64,000 nt of DNA from Opisthorchis felineus (GCA_004794785.1 SJOL01008788.1:106053-170052), one strand, 5' to 3'; shown: positions 40,301-55,300, counted from the stretch's first letter. The notes: generated from the letters alone by a model not told the origin. Numbers and translations: made by a program.

Positions 40301-43300
40301 TTTATGGTCAGGTCGCTCACGTCTGAACTAAGTCACCTGCTGTAGTGAGAGTTGTAGATACAGTGTTTCCTCTGTAAAGCGACTTCATTTTGTTGTGATT
40401 TGCATCCGCAGGGTTTGTTGGTTGTTGTTGGTCGAAAGGCGCGGGAGCTTGCGGACTTTATACGGGGACAAAGGAAGATTGCCACATCTATGTCTATTGG
40501 GTGATCACAGATCTTTCCACAAGGTCAAGTTAAAATGCTTGTGGTGGAGCTGGGCTACAAACACTCGATTCTGATTCGACCATATTCTGACCAATTGGAA
40601 CACGCTTCGTTTCGATCCTTAGGCGGTTCGCGGTTCATTGAACCCAGCAGTTTTGTTGCATCACATTTGTCAGGCTCGGCGAACAATTGAACTACCAAAT
40701 TCACAGCCTGAGCTACCAACTTCCTCCTCTATCAATCCAAGCAACATTTTTAGATTTTTAGACTACCCGGAGAATGAAACAGTGAATTCCGATAGTGTTG
40801 CTTGCTTCAAGGTGGCCAAATACCCTCTAGGGATGAGTTGCAGTACGAATGAATGGTTTTTACAGGCTCGTTCTCTCAGGATGAATTACTCTTTTTTGCA
40901 ATAATCAACCACGGATGTAGCTCTTTTTAAACCGGGATCCTTCGCTGACATATAGACTGGATTTAAAAAGAATAATCTAATGACAACGATATTCTGAGGT
41001 ACAGCAAACCAGGGTGATTTCGAGATGTCTCGCTAACTCTTGACCAAGCCGCAAGTGTTTCTCATCCACACATAACCCACCGATTGCTCCCGTCTCAGCA
41101 CCTGGCTGCCTTGCGAACCGATGAAGGGAACATGCGTGCTTCGTTCAACTTTCGAGTGACAGCGTCGTACAGAAACTTTGGCAATGCACCGTCACACCGG
41201 TAGAGCTTTGGCAATCTACCTTGACGTGAAGGATTAAATAATCGTTCGGTGCCTAGCTGCCATGCCACGTGGAGGAAGCATGAGGGCTGGGATACTGCCA
41301 GGTTGCCCAAGCCCAGACAGGGGAAGTCGAGAGGCCGAGGTCGGGTTCGAACCACGGACCTTCCGGTCAGTAAATTCGTGCTCTAACCACTGAGCCATCT
41401 CGCCCCACGTGAAGCATTATTTGATCATATGTTCGCATTCGGAACGCCGTTCACTATAGCCACAAGTTATGTGATGGATGTTTCTTTGAGTAAGCTTCGC
41501 ATGAATTTTGATGACAGCGTCATAAAAAAGAGGAGAATGGGGAGGGCAGAATTCTAGCGCCATATTGCAGTGTATAATATGAATGCAAGGTCAGTTCTTA
41601 TCCAGTGGTAATGCATTTTCCTATTGAGATCTTATGAGGAGATTTCTTGTTGTGGGTCCCTCTGTGGACGCCTCTTTTTAGAGCTACCGGAATGGAGGCA
41701 TTCATGTACTTTTATCATAGGACTTCACTTTTGTCAGAAGCAGAGCCCTCCTGTCCTAGTAAGTGTCTTCTTGTTCGCCGGCACCCAAAAAGGAAAGCGC
41801 TGGACACCCAATGGAGCTCATCAGTACTACATGTCTTTGTCGTAGTTAGAATTCGACGCTAGAATGACTTGTGATGCGTGCGCTTCAACACCACTTTTAT
41901 AGCATGCACCGGATGCACCTGAATCGTCAAGTATGAACGGTAGTCATGTACAAACTTGGGTGAGGCGTGTATTCGGTACGGTGCGACCAACATCATGCAC
42001 TGTTGGTGAGCCACACCAAGGATGTCACGCTCTTCCAATAGTGGACTAAGCAGACCGTACAGAACAAGCTAACCAAAGCAAAGCGCCATGACAGGAGGGG
42101 TACTGTTCCATAAATCGCGCAGTTACTCGCGTGGTCGTCAAAACTAGCTACAACATCCTTGTCTCACGTGGTGAATGCGTACGCTTCGCAGACTAAACAA
42201 TGCAAGGCATCTACTCCTTTCTAATCCAATACCTCATTCTAGTTGGATGATCTAATAGTGAATGTCTCATCGCCAACACGTTCATCTCGTCAAAAGAGTA
42301 TAGAAAACGTTTTTTTCACCGTAGCTTCACTACCACTGGGTAGATTAGAATGCAACCTTTCCACGGCAGCCGCTTACTTTGTTTTGGAACGATTGCAAAT
42401 GATTATAAGTGACCTAAATAATTTTGCCGCACGATTTGATACGCGCTTCACCCGCAAGGTGTAAAAAGCTGCAACCAGACTGATTGGAATCAAACCTAAA
42501 CCCCATGCTTGCAGACCACCCAGTCAATCTGGGCACCCGTGCAAGTTCCGATGGACTGGCTGGAAACGGGATTGTATATCGATTCGGAAAACCCAGACCA
42601 GCTTTCGCCAACCTCCGACACCCATGGTGCCGACGTGACGTCAGTTTGTCTGTCAAGGGCATAGTGTGTATGGCGACACTGCGATCCATACTGCTTTATG
42701 GATCAGAAGCGTGGAATTCACGCATAGAAGACGTTCAAAAACTCTTGATGCGTCCGGACCTGATGGGAATATTGGATAAGTCATACTGAGATACATCTGG
42801 TAAATTCATGGAGAAGGAACTAGCCCGCGATGAACGAGCTACTCACATTTTATAGGTCACGCTGGTTAGGACGTGTACTTTGCGCGTCTGTCTATCTTGA
42901 AGAGCTGTTTTCTCCTGTACCTAGTGGAGTCGACGGAGAGGTGGACAGTCCATGACCTGGCAGTGAAGTATGAATGTACTAACTAGTAAACTCAGTCGGG
43001 TTAACAACTGCCACCTCTCAGGATGAGGGCCTCGGGGCTCAGTTAATCAAGAGTTGGTGATAGTGACAGGCATCGTTCAATCACGGTCAATGGTGCTCAC
43101 GTATCTAAAGTATCAAGCCCAATGTTTTTTCCCGTTTTTTCACACAATCAGACTGACTCAACACCAACTAAGTGGTTATGCTATCGTGTGGAATGCCTTG
43201 CTATGTCTTCTCTGTTCTTCGATGAAATATAAGCACTCGATGTGGTATCTTACCTCATATCGACTGGGATTTCTGAGAATTCTTGTTCTTCTTTCTGATA

Positions 43301-46300
43301 CACAGCACACATCAATGCCAAGCGAGTCCAGTGTGAGAACAAGGTCAGCTTGTTGACCTGCTTGTTTCATAGTGCGGACATTGACGGCGGCCAGACAGAC
43401 AGGGCGTCGGGGCTTGAATATTGATTTCGAGTTGTCTGAGGATGTCGGCGCCGGGTGACGCACATATGTGGTTTGCAAAACAGTTGCAGGACGAATGGAG
43501 TCATCAGTCCTAAGTACTGGGCTTATAAGGATAGGGTTATTAATGGGGTAGGGAGAGGGAGAAGAAAAAGTATGTGAAAGAGAAAGAAGGAAGGTGTTTG
43601 CATTAGCATGTTTGCGCTTCCCCACCCTGCTGTATACAGCGAGTAAGGCGACCCGGCTAATGGCACCACGCGACGGCCGATGTGACATGTGTTTATTCGT
43701 ATATGTACAGTTCATGGTTGTACGTGGGATACTGGGATACTGCTAGGGCGCCCACACATAGACAGAAGGACGATTAGTGTCCTCAACCAAAGCCTTTGGC
43801 TCAAAAGCCTGACCGCAAGGCAGTGGTGTTTGGCTGGTAATGCAAGTACATTACCATTTTTACATAACACGTCGCCACACATGTTCCAACCCCCAACCTG
43901 GAAACTGGTCGGTAGATATCTAACCATTGATCAACCTGGTGTGAGAGACTCTGTGAGTGTCGTGCGGACACTCCCCCCCCCCAGTATAGCTCAATTAGTC
44001 ACCGAGGTACACAAACCGCCATATCGCGTTAAGGTCCAGTCTCTTCGTAACGGTGCTAGTCGCCTTCCAGGGTGGGGACCATGTGACCCCGACTGCTCGT
44101 GGTTGGAGACGCTGCAAGATATGGCTGCCAACCGATGTCAGTGGCGTTCTTGTTGTCAGCTTCTATCCAGATTGCCTGAATGAGTGTCTGCAGGTGTAGG
44201 TACCTCGGAATGATTGTAGTAAGCTAGCGCTAAGTCCCTTCCCCATCCACCTTTATTCTTTTCTCCACCAAAAGGTCTTCAAATAAATCATGGTTGTACG
44301 ACACCGAAGCATCAATATTGAACACTGATATCATGCTGTCCATGATGATGATGATGATGATGATTCTGAGTCAAGCTAGAATTACGCAGCTGCATGGAAA
44401 TACAATGGACCACACCTCCTTAATCCTCAAGATTATACTGCAGTCCCAATATCGATCCTTTCGAGGACCCATAAGGCGCCCATGAGGCCACTGCGAAATA
44501 ATCATGTAGCCTGCGTTAGGCCAAATATCATCCGCAGCCTTGTGTGTTGGTGGTGGTGGTTTTGAGGCGAAATGTCCGGAAAACAATAATAGAAGGATGT
44601 TCCATTAGGATGGTACTCTGGGAAAACCCCACTGTAAAGCTTTACTTCTATCACTTCTGCATTTCACCTCTAATGCTATTCCTGACCTGCTGACCGCTAG
44701 TTGTTCCTTCCTATTGACTGGTAAGCTTACGGCTCGTTTCATCATCAATTTTATGAATAGTGCTGGATGAAAAACAAACTACTTGAATATCGTTCCAGCT
44801 GGAGCATTGGGCGGTTGTCGTGTAGTCGAAGAATATTCTTAACGAGAGGTTGAATTGGGAGTCAGCTGATTCTCCTATGGACTCCATTTTAATTTGAAAA
44901 TTAGTGTTTCCGTATTTCTGTCGTAATATGTATTATCACCATGGATCAGGTGAGATGCGTTAAGTGGACGATCTCACGGTTCTCTGTGTTCAGAACTGTT
45001 TAACTTGGAGAATCGGATTTTTTAGAATCATTCCTCTATCCCTTCAGGGAATAAGTGTCATACAATCCAAAGATGTCACATGGTTTTAGGCAGTGTCAGA
45101 TTGGCTTAAGACCATGCAATAGCTTCTGAGTAACAGGCCTCAAGCCTCATGTTCCATCACGAGGTAGATCAGTCTCTCAAACGTGTATGAGCAGTTGGAA
45201 AGCGATGGGAATATACAGTTGTCAAGTCTTTTAGCTAACCGGATTGTTGGGTTTTTCCAACCCTTCGCTGCGATCTGCCTGCTTTGCTGGTTCTTTGTTT
45301 TTATTCAGCGATGGCGTCCTCAAACGCCGTGCTATGTCCTGTTCCGTTGTTTCGCACATTCTATCCCATTTTTAATGATTTCATTGACAGATGATCTCCA
45401 TGGCTTGTGTTCACTTCGTGTTTGCGCTCACGTCACATGTGCTAATTTACCTGGTTTGGTTACGGCCGCATGGACGAAAATTGAGTATGTCCCCAAGCGG
45501 ATCTTTTACACTCATTCAGTCACGGTCGGGGGAGTGGTTGCTTACCCAGAACCCCACCCACAAGACAGACCTCATCTCGTCAGGACGATCACAAAAACCG
45601 GCGGTTCCCGGGGGAACAGTCGCAATATCCTGTCGCGGGAGTAAAGATGTGGTTGATTCGACCCGACAGAGTCCAGCTGAACGAAAGATTGGTGTGGCGC
45701 TTGTCAAACCATCCAGTTCCATCCCACGCTGTGTCCCCTCAGCACAGAACCGCAAGGAAGTTACGTCCCCTGGTAATATCGAAGTAAGTTGTTCAGCTGG
45801 AAATTTACGTAACAGCATTGACCCCCTGCAAGGAACCTTTCAATCTCCTCACTGGCCTCTGTCAACCTCCTTAATGGTAGCATACCTGACATTCGCTCCT
45901 GACAAATAAGCGAACATTTTGTCGAACGATGATATACTTTCGCCTTTTAGGGTGACTTTCTGGATGGGCTTGCTTTGATAAACGACATGTGAACTCACAG
46001 AGCAAACACGTTTGCTCTGAAGTAACAGTCAGTACCTCTGTGGAAAAATTCAAAAATTAGGGAACCAACCCAATCAAAGAATACCGAATAGTCTGTCAAA
46101 AATACGACTGCATGATTACACAAATATTTAGTGGTTTTCAACAATCTAGCACACTGAGGTTGATCAGGTACGATAACCTCCGAAGAGAGTTCTCTTACAA
46201 GCGAAATCGAAATGATTACTTCTTCCTGGCGGCCTGGGGAAGCAGTCGTGCGGTATCCGCTTTGCAGGATAAAGTGTTGTATTGTCGTCTCGGTGACCCT

Positions 46301-49300
46301 TCGGTGGATTGCGCGTGTTATATAATATACACTACTAAAAAGTACACATAGGCCGTTAAACCATCAACTGCTCATTCCAGTTCAGGTTGCCGCGCGTTTT
46401 ATCACACCCTCTTGCCATTCCACTTTGCGGTATACCATCCTGGCAATGCACGTCTAGTCGTAACCATCTGCATAATCCTATGGCATCATCTGAAAACGAA
46501 TATCTGGAAAACCTGATCGGCCCCACCTATATCAGGCCAATTGTCATTGAGTTTGATGGCTAAACATCTTCCATGGATGGTAAGTTGAGAATTAAACCGG
46601 TTGCAGTGAACAAGTGATCACCAAAGGTGGGCGTGAGGGAAAGACGTAGTAAAAAACGTCTGATATGCTAGATATTTAAGTAGGCCCAAGTGATCAGCGG
46701 AGCGCAACTCTTACTATTTATCGGATGATCAGTAAATATGGCTTTTGCAACTAAAGCTTATAGATTGTTGTGTGCAGCATCGTTCTGTGTTGATTGGTCG
46801 TCTTGTTCTGGCAATAACGATTTATATATGAACCCCTGGGCGAGATGGCTCAGTGGTTAGAGCGCGAATTTACTGACCGGAAGGTCCGTGTGCGGCTATT
46901 ACGGCTGAACGATTGAACCCCTGCCTCGCTGATATGTCATACAGAATGTCATTAAAGATGTATCCTAACTACTGGATTGAGCTATCGGAAGACCTTCAGC
47001 ATGACGGTCACGCAGAAGACACTCCCAGGTATGAATGCATATCTTTTTTGTGGAGATTTCGAGAAGTGCTTCTCGGCTTTTCAGCATAGCTTGGTTTCAC
47101 TTACAGGGTGAAATCTCCACAAAAATCCCTAAATCTCCTCACACTACCAACAATGAATGCATATCCCTTGCTTTTTGTGATTACTGTGATTGAACGATCT
47201 ATTTGCATTGTAGACGAGTGGAGTAAATTCCGAATCTGATAACCGCTATTCACGATAAATGACTTAGGTCGATTGGTTGGATGCAATCAATGTTTTTTTT
47301 TCGTGTTCAGGTCTACTTGGATGTATAGGTGAATAATGGCACTTAGCTAAACACAATCGTTAAGAGCTCTGAGTATCACGAAATAGACTTGCATCTCACT
47401 ACGTGCGCGACCGGAAAAACTGTCAAAAACACCGGCCTTGCGAAGACAATTTGACAAACTCGTTGAAATCTGCACTTGATTAACTGGATCTAGTGAGCGA
47501 ATATGTGATTGGGGATCGATTTAGTAAAGTGTGTATTGGATCGGGTCCCAGCTAAGCCATTTTCACCCGGCAGTCTACATGTAGATAGGGTACGTTTTTC
47601 TGTTCCGATTGGGGTTCACGACAGTATGGTAATAACCGATGTCCTTGTCTCCTGGGTAATTGGGTTTAAAGTGAAGCCGAATCACTATCGGGACTGAGGC
47701 TCTACCTACCTTCTGAACCATTTTAAAAAGTACTCGATGATTTTAGCTTGGTAAACTTTTTCAGCCGCTGGTTCTATCGGGGCAATCGCGAGCTTTTTGT
47801 GTCCCGATACTTCTCCGTCATCGCTTTGTTTGAAAAAACTAGTAAATTCGATCATGCTAAACAGGTGAGTGTATGTCGGAATGACGGATAAATCACCTGC
47901 TGCTACCTAATTGGATATTCGTGTGAGATTGCGTTAGAATTGTTACATAGACAGTCTTCAGGTGGTTGCATGAATTTGTTTAACGAAAGAATCTACAACT
48001 TGGTTCGCATTTTGGCATTCTTGTGAGAGCAAATTGTTTTTCACCCTCATCTCTAAGTACCACCAAGTTACACCAACCGATGCGATTGCGAAAACCTCTC
48101 AAGTTCCCTCGCCTGCGTTTCCCACTACGTCATCCACTAGGCAAACCAACGTTGGTCTCAAAGTCAACGGGTCTATGTGTTATGAAAAATTCGTACCTTC
48201 GACCCATTCAGCTACCCACACTTTGCCTCGTTCCATTGGGAGCCCCTTCTCCAACATGCAGTCGTCCAACACAGGTACGTGTGTACTTAGGTCGGTTCGA
48301 AAGAAACGCCTACTGTAGATCGAATTATTTGTCACGCGCCGTGTTTCACGCATATCCAATCCAGTTGTGTCTGATTTTTTGTGCCTTGTCGTTAACATTC
48401 GTTTATGGTCATTCCCCGGAAATTCACTTCTATACTGGGACTGTGTTAAGCTTGAAATTAGCCGTACCACAAACGAAGTTGCCGTGGGGCAGGAAGCGGC
48501 GGGGAGGCTTCGCGGCGTCTCTCGGGCTCCTGGAAATCTATGGTAAGCTAGGTGTGAGTTCTTTGGGTTTGACTTGTAAAACCATCCACTGGGTGAACTG
48601 TGTGTGTTTAGTGTTGAAGGTTTCTGACTGTCCGTTCTCTCCATTGGTATTTCATCGTATTTCACCGGAACATCATCTGGTTCCACACATCGGTTGATGC
48701 CAAGGCGTTTGTGCTGTGTCCAATAAGATAACTCCAAACGAGGAACTGCTTTGCCACAGTCAGCATTTTTCTCCGTGGAGCTAATTCTCCTTTAACAAGA
48801 CTCCCGGGTTAGAAAAACATCTGTCTGTTGTCATCTAGGAAAGCCTTAAGGAGGACGATCCTTATGATCACCAAAAACTGTAAAACCTGGTTAAGCAGGT
48901 ATGGAAACTCTGTCTAATTAGAATAGGTCAGTTTGTCGCTGACCTACAGCTCACAACATAGCTTGTTCATCTCGTGACCATTGTCATTTGACTACGCTGA
49001 ATCTGTCCACATCTGATGACCTGGGCATCGCACGCGCCAATCGTTGTGTTGCCAACTTAAGTTGACTTTGACCAGTGCGCATGCTTCCGTGATTAGACTC
49101 AGATCTATACGCGTACTGGCTGATGGACGGTTGGTTGTTTCTTTAAACTAGAACTGTTTCCCTCCTTGCTTCAGTCAGTCATGCGTCCGACCGCCAATTA
49201 ATTAATTTCAACAGTTATGTCACATTTCTGTTGCCATGAGATCATAAGTAATGCTATCATCGTGGTATCAGAGAAACGAGCAACGATCTGGCTCATGTAT

Positions 49301-52300
49301 TTTGTCCGGGAACCTTTCTACTAGATTTTACCAGGAAGAGTCACTTAGGACCCCAAATAAGAAGCTTTATTGGAGTATGTGAGTGACCGGTACCCTAATT
49401 GATAGTTTATGTAAATATCCTTTTTATGGGCACAAACTACCCATATAAATACCTGTATTTTGGACATACCTTGCTCGGTCATGAGGCCCATTCCACCGAT
49501 GTCGTCGCGTCAAGCGCACTGACCATTGTGATGTTACTTTTTTGAAATAAGTAGTTCGGGAGATGGATTAAAATGCCATTCTCCCGAACCCCAAAATAAG
49601 ATTGATTTCCCTACAAGAAACTCTAAGTGCCTTTACCGTCAAGCGGGAATGCTGTATTCCATTGTGGCGTGAATCGGGGAACACATGTCATAATAGGAAA
49701 CAATCTTGACATAAAAGCCATCGTTGACAGCTCAGGTTGGTGACGAAACGTTTGCTAACAAACAGACCGCCACGGATCAGGTTCGGATTTTCCCTGTAAA
49801 TCGCTGCTTTCAAAGATGTATATATTGATCACCAACCAAACATCTGCATAACGCTGTTTAGCAATCCAAGGCTTTTTCGAGACATTAAGCATTGATGGGG
49901 TGGATCCTGGACTTCGGTATAAGGCAAGCGGGTTCTGGTCTCGGGTTCGTTAGTCAGCTTGGAGAGCGAGTTTGGACGTTCCTCCACAATCAGCTGGAGC
50001 ACTCGTTGGCTACTTAGCCATTGATATGCTCGAATCTGATGTCTAAATACGTCAAACGACGTCTGAGTGGTTAATGATGCCAAATTGCCACCCAAAACCT
50101 CTTATTCAAGCGATAACCAGGCTGAAAGACCTTTCGATCTGGTTGTTATAACGTTTCCTGTCCTTTCCTCTCACACTGAACTCCTCACTGGATAATGCTT
50201 TCATATTTTATGCAGATTTAGTCTTTCGGTAGATTTCTTCGATCAAGGGAGGTGTTTTCCTTGTTGTCATAAATGAACTCTATCCGAAGTCAACTATCTA
50301 AGTCCCTAATGCGGTGTTTTGGCATATGGTGTTTGTAAAGTGTATTACTGAGGACGATAGATTTGTTTGAGATTGGCTCGTTTTTCGTGCGTGTCGAGCA
50401 GAACCCCGGTGAGCGTCGTCAACCGTTGGATTAAAACGGTTTTCTGTTTTTACGGACTACTATCTTCGAACCACTTTCCACGGGTTTAGAGATAAGATCG
50501 CATGGGTGCAGTGTTCTCATCTTGTTTTATAACTGGCCATCCTGGGAGTTGAAACACATTCCATAAACGGGGCGGTGTGATGATTTTCTAAGGTGACCTA
50601 CAGGTCTTGGAATAAACATAACTATGGTCGTATCAAACAGGCACGACCGCCGGTTCTTCTGCAATAATTTGCTTATTTTGTATTCGACAACCTGGGTTTT
50701 TAAACATGTAAGAATCGTTTTACCAGGTCGAGTGTGGCAAGACGGAATGTCTCCAAGTGCACGTATCATGTGAATATTCAATGGTACGTGATGCTCTTTT
50801 AGCATAGGTAAATTATAATTGATGCATATGACATTAGCTGGTGGACAAGTCCTGCCAGACGGAGTTAGTTGTGACGAATTTATTCATCTTTGGTCAAGGA
50901 ATGGTACAAATTTAAAGGGTTTAACTCATTGAAAGGAGATGGAGCCGTCAAGCGGATTAACCAATCACAAATGTACCTTCTAGGTTGTCTTACGGCAGAT
51001 ATCATTAGGGGGGGGGCGAGTTCGCGAATCATGATGAATGAAATTTGTGTGATTGTCTGCGGATGCTTTTTTGGTGTTTTTCTAGTAAAAGTGAGAAGAG
51101 ACTAGGTAAACTATCGAAGACAAGCGTACCACTTGCTGAAGACATTATCGACGACACCGAATGAAGGCAGTGAAAATTTATGTTAGATGAGAATCTAGAT
51201 AAAAGATTGCTCTTATTGGTAATGGTGAATTCAAGTTTCGTGAAACTCCACTAACATAACTTGCGCAAGAACCAAACATTTTCTTCTGCACATCAACACA
51301 ATGGCACTTTGTTCTGGCTGCTATTTTATTTATTTTCATCTGAACTGGTTGTGCTGGATGGAAGGTCAACCTTATTCCGCCACATACACACCCTTTCAGA
51401 CCACATAGAAATATACATATCAACCGTTCAGCTGCAATACCCTTTCGGTGTCCAGCTGTCATGCCACCCGAAGGAAGCACGAGAGTTGAGATGCTGCCAG
51501 GTTGTCCAGGCCTAGAGAGGAGCAGTCGAGATGCCGGGATTTGGTTCCAACCATGGACCTTCCGGTCAGTAAGTTTTATCCTCAACCACTAAGCTATATC
51601 GACCTCAGATTGCAAAGCATCCATCGGTCTTATGAGGCCCGCCATTGAGCCCAACTTGCAAGTCATTTGTGGATTGATGGGTGGCTAAATCGGTTCCACA
51701 TCTCGACGAACTTTTACTGGTATCAACCAATAACTTTTTGTTGCTTGCCGATGCCACTAGATGATGCTTTTGAATTTCTAGATGGCGGTGCACAAAACCT
51801 AACACTAGGACTACTAAGTTCTGGTTTTGATGATTTTTTAACGTCCTTAAAAACATACTTCCTATAATTCGATCCACCTCAGTGTTCAAATCACAGCGCC
51901 TTATTCTCCGCAAACCAAAGACACAGTTCAAACAAGAGGAGATTCGCCATTTTGATTCAAACGTGTAGAATTTGTGTACACTGATCTCAGCAGTACATGT
52001 AATTTGGTCAACCGATCGATCTCATCATTGAACGTTACATCTACAGGACGACCGTTCGGAAAAAAGGTCTTGCAGTGTGGAATTGTTGGATTTGTTTGTT
52101 GGTTATGGCTTTTGTTTCTGTTGTGCTAATTGGACCAGACGCTTGGATCGGTGATTGCCAAATTTTCCCAACCACCTCTGACTAGACCATTATGAAACGT
52201 GATTGAGAGCGCCCAAAGTTGCACCCAACGGCGTATTGGTATTGCATGACAGTTTATCTTAAGGATACAAGACGGGTAGAGGGAAAACTGATTAAAAAAA

Positions 52301-55300
52301 ATCATGAGAATTCCAATCCAGGTAGCCTAAACTACCGTGTTCATTGTAGAATCCTAGTTGAAGAATGCTTGGCATTTGTTGTTAAAGGGGTGTAATCTGA
52401 TGAGTGTTCGGAAGTATAATGAACAAAACAGCAGGCAGGAACACGAGAGACAGTGGAATCTCATACTGATTTATTTTAGAATTATTCAAAAGAGTGGCTT
52501 CTGAGTGGGCATAGAAGAAAAATGCCCCGGTATATAATTGTTTATCAGCCGTGCAAAATCACCCTCAGATTACAGACTATCTGAGAGACAAACTAGCCAT
52601 TGTGCTTCCACATCTGCCACATGTGTGGAGTCGATGTTTGAAACGTTATGATTCGCCACTGAAAATTGTTATCAGCCAAAAAAATGGTCCGCAACCATGC
52701 GGGATAATGCTTCGAACATCACGGCAATTGTCTTCTCGATATGTTCGAGAGAAATACCGAAAGTAGGATTAGTTATAAGCATCTTTTGTCCAATACAGTT
52801 GATCAACTACGCATCCGCGTGGGATTTTTGGTGTGTATGTGTGTATACTACGTTTCTTCCAACATCTTGACAACAAGCTAAACGGCGTGATTAACTCGCG
52901 ACAGACCAGAGTGAGCGTGATTCGCTTTAATGTCAACAAATACCTGTGCGGAACGTGCTGTTCACCTTTCTTGCAAAAATTACGGTATTCGCACAACATG
53001 TGACGCATGTAAGCGTTGAACGTAGCACAGGTAGACAATTTTTTAAATTCTGCATTAATGGAACGGTTGATTGGATTTGCTGCAGTAGTCAAAACTCCGC
53101 GTTCGGTTTATTCTCAGAAATAAACATCCTGATTTTCATAGACTTCTGGTCGGTATTCTGGCGTATTCTAGGAGCTTCTCCGTCAACTGATGTGATGAAG
53201 AAACCGAAGCTCAAGAGTTCAGCGCATTTCCGTTTGTTTTTTGTGGCCAAGAGATGCGGCTAACCCTTGTCGTTGCGACTCGCCCTCCCCCCGGGTAATC
53301 CCCACCGTCCCTGGTTGGAGATGCTGCAAGATTGGCTGCTAATCGATGTCGATGGCGTTTTTGTTGTCAGTCTCTATTCAGATTGCTTGCATGTGTGTCT
53401 GGAAGTGTAGCCACCTCAGAATGATTGTGACAGGTTAGCACTAAGTCCCCTCCTCACTCCCCTCCTCACTCAATTTTTATTCTTTTCACAATAAGGCTTT
53501 CAAATAAATCATGGTTGTACGGCAGCGAAGCATCAGTGTTAAACACTGTTGTGATGATGATTAATGATGATCTTCTCATTCGAATTTGTAACGTCTTACG
53601 TGATCTTGAACTTGTTCATCTAAAACTACTCCGTGCACAAACATGAGTCCTGCGGATTATAGTGTTTTCACGTCCCACGTGATTCGCTTTCGTTCCGTTT
53701 GTGTACTTTTACCACCAATCAGGGAAGCTCGACGATTGAGGTCAGTCAATCGGGCCACTACTTATGAGTAGTATTGAGGCACACTACGATATCTTCCAAA
53801 TGAAACATGAGCTGACCTTTTCGCAGCATATTCAAGTGAATTTCTGTCAAAATCAAATCGATTTGTGAGTACTAATCGCACCGTACGTAGAAATGAGCGT
53901 TCAAGAGGTGAATGAGATCAATGCAAATTCTGGATAGCGGTTACCCTGATTAATTTGCCTCACACCGGAACAGTCGAACCCAAGCAACTTTTTACGATGC
54001 TCCCTTTCAAGGGCGACTTGGTAACTGAAAAGTATTTCCACAGCGATCCACGTACAAATTCAATGTTTCTTCTCTGCGGCCACGAAATACGGACAAACGG
54101 CTAGTGATGACCTCGTCGATGGATGTTTGTGGATCCAAGCGCGAATGTGGTGCCAGTTACGTGGGTCGTACAACGTGGCACTTGTCTATGCGGACTAGAG
54201 CACTTTGTTCAAAGTGGTTCGCTGTGGGAGGTACAGTAAAATCCATATTTCTCTTCTAGTCCACCTAGTCGACATGAGGCACGTCGAGAGTTTTGTCCGA
54301 TCCCTTCAGCTGAACAGGCTTAGTGTTCGTCTCCCTTTTGACAATAGCACATACCGGGCCATATCTCTTCGGACAATTACATCATCATCGTCTGTTTGTT
54401 TCCAATTCAACAGCTTACAATCGCATTTTACGATAAAGTTATCCCAATACTGGAAGGGAGACAATCGTTTTATTCGTTATCAATAAGGTTGCTGTATTCG
54501 GAGAACAGAGACAGTGCTATTATGCTCCGTTTCCGGATGTTTTCTCACCCTGGCCGCATATTACTTACCTCCACAGACTTTCCCGTTTACATGCCCCGTG
54601 CTCCCGACCCCTCTGCGAAATTTGTCGAAGCTCAACACAAATTGATCGGTGCTTCGGTACGTATTTTTTCGCACCCAGTGCCTTACAGAATTCGTTGACA
54701 AATAGTTAATCTTATCAACTCATTTCTCTTCAAATTATTCTGCCCTAGGAATGACAAGTTTGATCCATTTTTCCCCAATATTTGTAACTTCAAACGCAAT
54801 TTGCTTGTCTCTCTGTCGTAAAAGCCTGCTCAGTATTGCCGAGTTGTAGTGAGTTGGACTTTCACCCCCATTACGGGTTGCGTAAACTCCGACCTAGACT
54901 GGGACGCTTCTTTCGAATATCATACAATCTTTGGCGAAATACACTCATTTGCATTCCAAAACCAAATTGGTCTGCAAATGAGTGTATTTTGCTAATTTCG
55001 TGCAATTAGTATTCGAGTAGAACATAAGGTTGACGGAAACTTGAGGACTGTGTCTACCTGACAAGCCCCAAGTAAGGTGAAACCGTTCGTGGGCTGTCAA
55101 AGAGTTTTCAGCGACCTTATGAGTAGCGCGTTACGTCTATGATTCAGTCTTCTGTGAACTGATTGATTCCGCAATGTTTTGTGGTTCGATACGCCCTCTG
55201 GTGTGAATTTTTTCAATAATTTATATAACGGATCATAGTTCGTTACAGATATTCTGCCAGCTAACCATTGGATGAGGATAAATAAATTGACGAACAAGAA

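Larger units (their letters stand above)
44365..46828. other. Introns 13 and 14 around exon 14
   Basis: Besides exon 14 and the 9-bp inverted repeat at 45998 nothing is recognised. Confidence 0.5.
48275..53284. other. Intron 15: mostly unassigned
   Basis: It holds the hairpin at 49553, the GACGAAACGTTTGC phrase at 49741, and the minus-strand SINE at 51423. Frames near 48023-48737 overlap exon 15 or its antisense and are shadows. I see nothing else in this 5-kb stretch. Confidence 0.45.
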
